Below, piece after piece: positions 1-4,470 of a DNA stretch of 5,167 nucleotides. A model generated the notes under the pieces. That model did no database searches. It was given only the letters and a program-made list of their open reading frames with translations, and was not told the origin of the DNA. How positions within the stretch are numbered: position 1 is the first letter of the stretch; each line of letters begins with the position of its first letter. The stretch comes from JAAFHN01 sp031421855 (GTDB taxonomy: Bacteria; Pseudomonadota; Gammaproteobacteria; Burkholderiales; Burkholderiaceae_C): assembly GCA_031421855.1 (NCBI GenBank), contig JANOPN010000073.1, positions 1 to 5,167 of the forward strand, in the 5' to 3' direction. A program made the position numbers and the translations under genes.

Positions 1-303
1 AAAACTCAAGCCAGCGCTGTGTTGGCGGGGATCGGTGTGCCCGATAGCGGTCAAAGATGACAAAATGGCGCTGGGTGAGGCAGCCAAGAGCGCAAAAGCG
101 CGATCAATCGAGCCAACGTCGACGAACACCACTGCAAGACCACTGCAAGCGTTACAGCTGCGAGGAAACCAAGGGGTTACCCTAGTATGGGTTAAATCGG
201 CTCACGGATTCAGGTTTATAGCATCGAACCCAATAAATCCGGAGACCAAGTGCCTAGAATGACCTGAATTCGATGGAATGGGGCCTAAAACGAACCCGCA
301 AAC
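1..303. other. Region with no confidently assigned gene
   Basis: No recognisable protein or RNA gene is seen here. Three frames stay open to the left edge. Plus frame 1 ends at the TGA at 58-60 and could be the last 19 residues of a gene (ending ...VPDSGQR). Plus frame 2 ends at 262 and has unconvincing, low-complexity content. A minus-strand frame is open from 201 to 1, with its first plausible starts being GTG codons at 130-132 and 127-129, and would encode a moderately hydrophobic N-terminus. On the minus strand a possible extended -10 (TGC TATAAA, 215-223) lies upstream of that frame. None has a clear ribosome-binding site or a family match I recognise, so I do not call a CDS. An 11-base tandem duplication lies inside. 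Confidence 0.4.
128..149. repeat. Perfect 11-bp tandem duplication
   Basis: The unit accactgcaag occurs twice back to back (128-138 and 139-149) without mismatch. Eleven is not a multiple of three, so the duplication would shift any reading frame across it. This argues mildly against a conserved coding frame running through this point. It may be simple replication slippage in non-coding DNA. Confidence 0.85.
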
Positions 304-331
304 AAAAAAACCACCCGAAGGTGGTTTTTTT
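304..331 (-). terminator. Rho-independent terminator of tRNA-Leu, possibly bidirectional
   Basis: Seven A residues, CCACC, a four-base loop, GGTGG and seven T residues form a perfect inverted repeat: a 5-bp GC-rich stem extended by A-T pairs and flanked by a U tract in either direction. Read on the minus strand the loop is UUCG closed by a C-G pair, the exceptionally stable cUUCGg tetraloop. On the plus strand the loop is CGAA. It lies 37 bases past the encoded CCA end of the tRNA, where the tRNA-Leu transcript should stop. The symmetry would also let it stop plus-strand transcription entering from the left. Confidence 0.9.
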
Positions 332-368
332 GATGGAGAAATCTCGTGCGTTTAGCTGAGACCTAACC

Positions 369-456
369 TGGTGCCGAAGGCCGGAATCGAACCGGCACGG
401 TGTTTTGCACCGGCAGATTTTGAATCTGCTGCGTCTACCAATTTCGCCACTTCGGC
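369..456 (-). tRNA. tRNA-Leu, anticodon CAA
   Basis: A complete class II tRNA of 88 nt including an encoded CCA. The acceptor stem pairs GCCGAAG with CTTCGGC, followed by discriminator A and CCA. The D stem is GCG/CGC around a loop with TTGGTAGA. The anticodon stem GCAGA/TCTGC encloses the loop TTCAAAA, so the anticodon is CAA and reads the leucine codon UUG. The long variable arm (CGGTG/CACCG around CAAAA) is the leucine hallmark. The T arm is GCCGG, TTCGATT, CCGGC. The gene stands alone, divergent from cysM, with a -10 box just upstream and a strong terminator downstream. Confidence 0.97.
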
Positions 457-475
457 TAGAAGCGTTGATCCTTGA

Positions 476-481
476 ATTATG
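476..481 (-). promoter_or_regulatory. Candidate -10 box for tRNA-Leu
   Basis: On the minus strand the hexamer CATAAT (five of six matches to TATAAT) ends 19 bases before the first base of the tRNA, which leaves a leader of about a dozen bases. No good -35 hexamer is seen at 16-18 bases further upstream, so the assignment rests on the -10 and its position. Confidence 0.5.
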
Positions 482-517
482 GCACAGTGCAGGCCTGACT
501 TTTGAAATTTGACGACC

Positions 518-1435
518 ATGAACGCCACGCCGCACAGCTACCCCACGATTGAAGATGCCATCGGCCAAACTCCGCTGGTTGCATTGCAACGCATTGGGGC
601 CCGCGTAGCCGCTGAGCGCGGCAACGTGGTGTTGGGCAAATTGGAGGGCAACAACCCGGCTGGTTCCGTCAAGGACCGCCCGGCCATGTCGATGATTCGC
701 CGCGCACAAGAGCGTGGCGACATCAAAGAGGGCGACACCTTGATCGAGGCCACTTCGGGTAACACCGGCATTGCACTGGCAATGGCAGCAGCAATCAAAG
801 GGTTTCGCATGATTTTGATCATGCCTGAGGACCTCAGCATTGAGCGTGCGCAAACCATGAAAGCGTTCGGCGCCGAGCTTATCCTCACGCCAAAGGCTGG
901 CGGCATGGAATATGCCCGCGATTTGGCTGAAAAAATGGCCAAAGAAGGCAAAGGTGTCGTGCTGGACCAGTTCGCCAACCAAGACAACCCTCGCGCCCAT
1001 TTTGAAACCACTGGCCCTGAAATTTGGCAGCAAACCCATGGCCGCGTGACGCACTTTGTGAGTGCCATGGGCACCACCGGCACAATCACCGGCGTATCAC
1101 GCTACCTCAAGCAACAGAATCCCGACATCAAAATCATCGGCGCACAACCCAGCGAGGGCTCCAGAATCCCCGGCATCCGCAAATGGCCAACCGAATACCT
1201 GCCCAAGATTTACGACCCAACCCATGTCGATGAGTTGATTTACGTGAGCCAAGCCGACGCAGAAAACATGTGCCGACGCATGGCGAAAGACGAAGGCATT
1301 TTTGCGGGCGTGTCAGCCGCTGGCGCTTGCTGGGTGGCCCAGCAGATCGCCGAACGCGAGCAACATGCCACCATCGTGTTCATCGTCTGCGACCGTGGCG
1401 ACCGGTATTTGTCCACAGGCGTGTTTCCAGCCTGA
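518..1435 (+). CDS. cysM: Cysteine synthase B (O-acetylserine sulfhydrylase B)
   Basis: This cytoplasmic PLP-dependent enzyme makes L-cysteine from O-acetyl-L-serine and sulfide. The CysM isozyme can also use thiosulfate, giving S-sulfocysteine. The 305-residue product matches the E. coli CysM length and pattern. The PLP lysine is K52 in NNPAGSVKDR, the substrate loop is TSGNTG (79-84), the phosphate-binding loop is GTTGT (185-189), and the C-terminus carries CDRGDRYLSTGVF. The motifs EGNNPAGSVKD and THFVSAMGTTGTITGVSR favour CysM over CysK. I start at ATG 518; a TTG three codons upstream (509) is in frame but less likely. No strong Shine-Dalgarno precedes either. The gene is divergent from tRNA-Leu with a 61-base gap, and 87 bases separate it from the next gene. 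Confidence 0.96.
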   Translation: MNATPHSYPTIEDAIGQTPLVALQRIGARVAAERGNVVLGKLEGNNPAGSVKDRPAMSMIRRAQERGDIKEGDTLIEATSGNTGIALAMAAAIKGFRMILIMPEDLSIERAQTMKAFGAELILTPKAGGMEYARDLAEKMAKEGKGVVLDQFANQDNPRAHFETTGPEIWQQTHGRVTHFVSAMGTTGTITGVSRYLKQQNPDIKIIGAQPSEGSRIPGIRKWPTEYLPKIYDPTHVDELIYVSQADAENMCRRMAKDEGIFAGVSAAGACWVAQQIAEREQHATIVFIVCDRGDRYLSTGVFPA

Positions 1436-1480
1436 TTTCGAGACATATTGGCACTTGGTCTCCGAATTCATTGACTTTGT

Positions 1481-1489
1481 TGCTATATT
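1481..1489 (+). promoter_or_regulatory. Candidate extended -10 promoter of the Nudix gene
   Basis: TGC followed by TATATT fits the extended -10 pattern (TGn plus a five-of-six -10 hexamer), which can work without a good -35. A TTGACT at 1471-1476 is too close to serve as its -35. Initiation would fall near 1496, leaving a leader of about 26 bases with a weak purine-rich stretch (gaaag) before ATG 1523. This suggests the Nudix gene need not depend on cysM read-through. Confidence 0.4.
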
Positions 1490-1522
1490 TTTTGAAGCTA
1501 AAACATTCGAAAGACTTCATTC

Positions 1523-2050
1523 ATGAGCCCGTTCAAGTTCTGTCCACAGTGCGCCACGCCGCTGGCTTGGGTCACTGCGCAAGAAGACGGCGGCGAGAAG
1601 CAACGCCTGCGCTGCCCGGCTTGCGATTTCACCCATTGGAACAACCCAACGCCGGTATTGGCCGCCGTCATCACCTACCAAAACAAAATTTTGCTGGCCC
1701 GCAACGCTGCTTGGCCGGGCCGCATGTTCGCGTTGATCACCGGATTCATGGAAGCCGGTGAGACACCCGAAGAAGGCATTCGCCGCGAGATCGCTGAAGA
1801 AACATCACTCAAAACAACATCGCTTGGCCTGATCGGTGTGTACGACTTTCAACGCATGAACCAGCTTATCGTGGCCTACCACGCGGTGTGCGAAGGCGAG
1901 GTGTCGTTGTCGCCCGAATTGGTTGAGTACCAGTTGTATGAACCCAAAGCGGTGAAATGTTGGCCGTCTGGCACCGGCTTTGCACTGGCAAAACACCTCA
2001 ACTCACTCGGGATTGAGCCCGAGTTCGTCGAGTTTGCCAAACGCAGCTAA
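1523..2050 (+). CDS. Nudix hydrolase with N-terminal zinc ribbon
   Basis: A 175-residue protein that should hydrolyse a nucleoside diphosphate linked to some moiety X; the substrate is not determined by the sequence. It opens with a four-cysteine zinc ribbon (C7-x2-C10 and C31-x2-C34), then HWNNPTPVLAAV leads into a Nudix fold. The Nudix box spans G74-L96 with catalytic residues R88, E89, E92 and E93. The usual glycine near the end of the box (EExGU) is serine 95. The ribbon-plus-Nudix layout resembles the C-terminal half of NudC (NAD(H)/NAD-cap pyrophosphatase), but the NudC N-terminal domain and the SQPWPF motif after the box are absent. A YDFQRMNQLIVAYHAV segment follows instead. I therefore do not name it nudC. 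It lies between cysM and a TusA-like gene on the same strand. Confidence 0.9.
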   Translation: MSPFKFCPQCATPLAWVTAQEDGGEKQRLRCPACDFTHWNNPTPVLAAVITYQNKILLARNAAWPGRMFALITGFMEAGETPEEGIRREIAEETSLKTTSLGLIGVYDFQRMNQLIVAYHAVCEGEVSLSPELVEYQLYEPKAVKCWPSGTGFALAKHLNSLGIEPEFVEFAKRS

Positions 2051-2070
2051 GCGACACTCGCCCCCGGTTC

Positions 2071-2076
2071 TACAAT
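2071..2076 (+). promoter_or_regulatory. Candidate -10 box of the TusA-like gene
   Basis: TACAAT (five of six to TATAAT) ends six bases before the ATG at 2083. If used, transcription would begin at or next to the A of the start codon, giving a leaderless or nearly leaderless mRNA. No convincing -35 hexamer is seen upstream, where the end of the Nudix gene lies. There is only a weak Shine-Dalgarno-like cagg before the ATG. Confidence 0.4.
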
Positions 2077-2082
2077 CAGGCC

Positions 2083-2310
2083 ATGGACTACGCCAAAGAA
2101 CTCGACACGCGCGGACTCAACTGCCCGCTACCCATCCTCAAGGCCAAGAAAAGCTTGAGCGAAATGGCCAGCGGCCAATTGATCAAAATCGTGGCGACCG
2201 ACCCCGGGTCCGTCCGCGACTTTCAAGCCTTTGCGCGTCAAACTGGGCACGACCTCATCGAGCAACAAACCGTGGGCAGCGAATTTGTCCACGTGCTGCG
2301 CCGACGCTGA
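2083..2310 (+). CDS. TusA/SirA-family sulfur carrier protein
   Basis: A 75-residue protein of the TusA/SirA/YedF family (COG0425 type), whose members carry sulfur as a persulfide on a conserved cysteine in sulfur relay, for example for tRNA thiolation or cofactor synthesis. The signature LDTRGLNCPLPILKAKK places the active cysteine at C14 in the CPxP motif (CPLP, 14-17). The second conserved stretch, VATDPGSVRDFQAFARQTGH, is the family's DPxxxxDi region. The length equals a complete single-domain member, with no fusion. E. coli TusA has CPEP, so orthology to TusA rather than to another paralogue is not proven and I give no symbol. It lies 32 bases after the Nudix gene and 19 bases from the convergent galU end. 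A sulfur role alongside cysM is plausible but inferred. Confidence 0.92.
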   Translation: MDYAKELDTRGLNCPLPILKAKKSLSEMASGQLIKIVATDPGSVRDFQAFARQTGHDLIEQQTVGSEFVHVLRRR

Positions 2311-2329
2311 CAGCAAGCCAATCAGGCAC

Positions 2330-3229
2330 TCAAGCGCGGCTGGCTAAAAACGCTTTGAACGCTGGGCCAACCTCGGCGTGATCGCAGCCCAGCTCGACAG
2401 ACGCCTGCAGAAACCCCAGTTTGCTGCCGCAGTCGTAACGCCGACCTGCATACCGCTGGGCATAGACCAACTCATGAGTCATCAATCGCGCAATACCGTC
2501 GGTGAGCTGGATTTCACCACCTGCACCCGTGGGTTGGTTGCGCAGCACATCAAAAATGCGAGGGGTCAACACATAACGGCCGGCCACAGCTAACCTTGAC
2601 GGCGCAAGCTCCGGCGCCGGTTTTTCGACGATGCCGCTGATGGTTGAAATGCGTGAATCTGCGCTGGCACCGGCCACAATGCCGTAGAGCCGGGTGTCCT
2701 GCGGCGCAACTTCTTGCACCGCCAAAATGCTGCACTGAAGCCGCTCAAATTCACGAACCATTTGCAACGTGATTCCGCCAGCCGCAGCTGTGCCAACCAT
2801 CAAGTCGTCGGCCAAGAGGACGGCAAACGGTTCGTGCCCAACCAGCGGCTGCGCGCACAACACCGCATGACCCAGCCCCAAAGCACGCGGTTGGCGCACG
2901 TAACTGCAGACCATGTCACTCGGTTGAACGCTGCGAACCAAACTCAAAAGAGCATGCTTTGATGCCAGCTCCAGCTCGGCCTCCAACTCATAACTGGTGT
3001 CAAAGTGATCTTCTATGCTTCGCTTACTTCGACCAGTGACGAAAATCATGTGCTTGATTCCCGCTTCGTAGGCCTCTTCAACTGCATATTGAATCAACGG
3101 CTTGTCCACAACCGAGAGCATCTCTTTTGGCTGGGCTTTGGTCGCGGGCAAAAACCGCGTACCCAATCCAGCGACCGGAAAAACAGCTTTGGTTACAGAT
3201 TTGGTCACACTTAGCGCAGTTGAGTTCAT
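2330..3229 (-). CDS. galU: UTP-glucose-1-phosphate uridylyltransferase
   Basis: This cytoplasmic enzyme makes UDP-glucose from UTP and glucose-1-phosphate, feeding envelope polysaccharide and sugar-nucleotide pathways. The 299-residue product has the full GalU pattern: the nucleotide-binding loop VAGLGTRFLPATK (19-31) followed by PKEM (34-37), DKPLIQY (42-48), VTGRSKRSIEDHFD (64-77), LLADD (138-142, with the acidic pair that binds metal-nucleotide), GIVEKP (199-204), GGEIQLTD (237-244) and DCGSKLG (266-272). I start at ATG 3229, which gives MNSTALSV. A longer in-frame start at 3286 would add 19 residues running through the promoter region and is rejected. A near-duplicated SVTK SVTK occurs just before the fold begins, from an imperfect 12-base repeat. 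The gene is divergent from the dehydrogenase-like gene. Confidence 0.95.
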   Translation of the reverse strand: MNSTALSVTKSVTKAVFPVAGLGTRFLPATKAQPKEMLSVVDKPLIQYAVEEAYEAGIKHMIFVTGRSKRSIEDHFDTSYELEAELELASKHALLSLVRSVQPSDMVCSYVRQPRALGLGHAVLCAQPLVGHEPFAVLLADDLMVGTAAAGGITLQMVREFERLQCSILAVQEVAPQDTRLYGIVAGASADSRISTISGIVEKPAPELAPSRLAVAGRYVLTPRIFDVLRNQPTGAGGEIQLTDGIARLMTHELVYAQRYAGRRYDCGSKLGFLQASVELGCDHAEVGPAFKAFLASRA

Positions 3230-3237
3230 CAGTGATT

Positions 3238-3253
3238 TGCGCGCTTTCGCGCA
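3238..3253. repeat. Inverted repeat TGCGCG/CGCGCA in the galU leader
   Basis: Six perfect base pairs with a four-base loop. In the galU transcript this GC-rich hairpin would sit 8 bases before the start codon, where a Shine-Dalgarno would normally lie, so it could influence galU translation. In the opposite direction it occupies the -35/-10 spacer of the divergent promoter and could be a protein-binding site. No U tract follows on either strand, so it is not a terminator. Confidence 0.6.
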
Positions 3254-3257
3254 GGCT

Positions 3258-3263
3258 TGTATA
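3258..3263 (-). promoter_or_regulatory. Candidate -10 box of galU
   Basis: On the minus strand TATACA (four of six) lies about 28 bases before the galU ATG. The adjacent TATTTT (3263-3268 on the plus strand) is an alternative. Neither has a good -35. The box overlaps the plus-strand -10 at 3260-3265, so the two divergent promoters would compete for the same AT-rich core. Confidence 0.35.
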
Positions 3264-3278
3264 AAATAGTTTTCTCTT

Positions 3279-3288
3279 TGATGCATCA
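3279..3288. repeat. 10-bp perfect palindrome TGATGCATCA
   Basis: A perfect ten-base palindrome just downstream of the predicted plus-strand start site and upstream of the galU -10 region. Its position between the two divergent genes would suit a dimeric regulator's operator, but a single ten-base palindrome can occur by chance and I recognise no named regulator site. Confidence 0.5.
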
Positions 3289-3306
3289 GGCAAAGGGATC
3301 ACGCGT

Positions 3307-4437
3307 TTGCGACACAAACAAACACCCGACACCACCCCATCGCAAGGCGACACCTTGGAGATTCTATTGTTGGATGCCCTCTCGGCCGACGCCACTCAGT
3401 GGCTTGGTGAGAGATATCGGGTCTTTGACGCCAGCAAAGCCGCGAAACAGCCGCTGGGCTTGGCCGGTTTGGCATCGACCGTTGCGTCGGCGCGCGCCAT
3501 GGTCATTCCGGGCGACCTGAAAGTCACGCAAGATTTCTTGGCCGGTGCGCCCAGTCTTGAGGTGTTTGGTCGCCTGCGTGGCGGCACAAGCAACACCGAC
3601 CTCAACGCCTGCCAAAGTGCTGGCGTGACCGTGCTCAATACCAGCCGCGCCAATGTGCACTCAACAGCCGAGTTCATGGTGACCTCGTTGCTCACGCTGC
3701 AGCGCCCAGCGCTTTGGAGCGGGCTACGCGCTGTTCGGGTGCAAGGTGTCGAATCGGAGGCGGAATCCGAGCGCTTGGCGTCCCTTCCCATAGGTCGAGA
3801 GCTGTATCGCAGCGTTGTCGGCATTGTCGGACTCGGGCCTGTCGCCATGGCGATGGCACCGGTGTTGCACGCACTTGGCGTGCGCATGGTCGGCTACGAC
3901 CCCGCCATTCACAGCTCATCCAGCATTTGGCAAAAACTCAACATTTACCCGCTGCCGCTCGCGGGTGTTTTGGCGACTGCTGACTCGGTTTGCGTGTGCA
4001 TGATTTACGCCTCGCGTTTTCAGCACTTCATCAATGAGCATTTACTCAAACACATCAAGCGTGGGCAAAACTGGATCAGCACCAGCCGAAGCATGTTGTT
4101 TGAGCCCGCAGCCCTGGCTGAAGCGCTCCAAGACGGGCGCATGCGCGCCTGCGTGCTCGACAGCTACGAGTCTGAAATGGCCGGAATGCCAGCGAGCTTG
4201 TTGCAGCTGTCAAACTTCTTCCTCACCCCGCGCTTGGGGTCGCACACCAGCCAAGCCAACGAGAAAGCCAGCTGGTATCTGGCCCACCGAATCGACTCTG
4301 CCCTAACCGAAGGCAGCGCCTTCCTTGAACAATCCGACAGCGCGCCCACCATGCCGGCTGGTTTTGACGAGGGCGAAGACGAAGCGGCAATCGCTCGCGA
4401 AGAAGCGTCGCTGACCAAAAATCACCCCCGGACCTGA
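3307..4437 (+). CDS. D-2-hydroxyacid dehydrogenase-like protein with altered active site
   Basis: A protein of up to 376 residues with the fold of D-isomer-specific 2-hydroxyacid dehydrogenases (SerA-like, NAD-dependent, cytoplasmic). An N-terminal catalytic half carries GGTSNTDLNAC (92-102) and NVHSTAEFMV (116-125). The NAD-binding half begins at VVGIVGLGPVAMAM (170-183) with the ribose-binding aspartate D198 in GYDP. Of the catalytic triad, Arg (R261 in STSRS) and Glu (E290 in DSYESE) are present, but the His of the usual TPH motif is R309 (LTPRLGSHT). The glycine loop reads GLGPVA instead of GxGxxG. An acidic tail of about 30 residues ends the protein. The start is uncertain: TTG 3307 follows AAAGGGA, while TTG 3355 follows AAGG and begins right at the domain (LEILLLDAL). 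Substrate and activity are unknown. It might be a dehydrogenase of unusual chemistry or a non-catalytic relative. Confidence 0.85.
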   Translation: MRHKQTPDTTPSQGDTLEILLLDALSADATQWLGERYRVFDASKAAKQPLGLAGLASTVASARAMVIPGDLKVTQDFLAGAPSLEVFGRLRGGTSNTDLNACQSAGVTVLNTSRANVHSTAEFMVTSLLTLQRPALWSGLRAVRVQGVESEAESERLASLPIGRELYRSVVGIVGLGPVAMAMAPVLHALGVRMVGYDPAIHSSSSIWQKLNIYPLPLAGVLATADSVCVCMIYASRFQHFINEHLLKHIKRGQNWISTSRSMLFEPAALAEALQDGRMRACVLDSYESEMAGMPASLLQLSNFFLTPRLGSHTSQANEKASWYLAHRIDSALTEGSAFLEQSDSAPTMPAGFDEGEDEAAIAREEASLTKNHPRT

Positions 4438-4470
4438 CAAAGCCCGCCGGATGCGATCAGTGCCCAGCCT

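Larger units (their letters stand above)
3237..3265 (+). promoter_or_regulatory. Candidate promoter of the dehydrogenase-like gene
   Basis: A -35-like TTGCGC (3237-3242, three of six matches) and a -10 TATAAA (3260-3265, five of six) are separated by exactly 17 bases. Initiation would fall near 3272, giving a leader of about 35 bases before the TTG at 3307, with a purine-rich AAAGGGA at 3292-3298. The spacer contains the inverted repeat at 3238-3253. Confidence 0.5.

Noticed and set aside
215..232. Possible tRNA T-arm fragment (TTCGA context) on the minus strand as a degenerate att site
   Set aside because: Only the generic TCGAACC core matches. The flanking stem bases do not pair and do not repeat the tRNA-Leu 3' end.
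35..262. Plus-strand 75-codon frame starting at GTG 35
   Set aside because: It is open to the left edge, so the GTG is arbitrary. There is no ribosome-binding site, the composition is low in complexity, and the frame crosses an 11-bp tandem duplication. No family is recognised.
482..490. GCACAGTGC palindrome between tRNA-Leu and cysM as a CysB-type operator
   Set aside because: It is four pairs around a single base and does not match a defined CysB site I could justify. It may be chance.
254..1054. Long minus-strand open frame antisense to cysM, and other antisense frames over cysM
   Set aside because: It overlaps the tRNA and the unambiguous cysM frame, its translation has no recognisable domain, and it is best explained as a shadow of a GC-rich coding strand.
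2316..2345. AGCCA/TGGCT inverted repeat at the TusA-like/galU junction as a terminator
   Set aside because: The stem is only five pairs with a 20-base loop and lies partly in the galU coding end. It is too weak to call.
3230..3286. Upstream start of galU at 3286, adding 19 residues
   Set aside because: The extension covers the predicted -10 and hairpin, and GalU proteins normally begin shortly before the nucleotide-binding loop, as with the ATG at 3229.
3257..3520. Plus-strand frame including ATG 3281, overlapping the start of the dehydrogenase-like gene
   Set aside because: It is out of frame with the recognisable domain and rich in Pro, Arg and Trp in the manner of a shadow frame. It begins inside the promoter region.
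3396..3887. Minus-strand frame antisense to the dehydrogenase-like gene
   Set aside because: Its translation is rich in Arg, Ser and Pro with no domain, whereas the plus strand encodes a clear dehydrogenase fold over the same bases.
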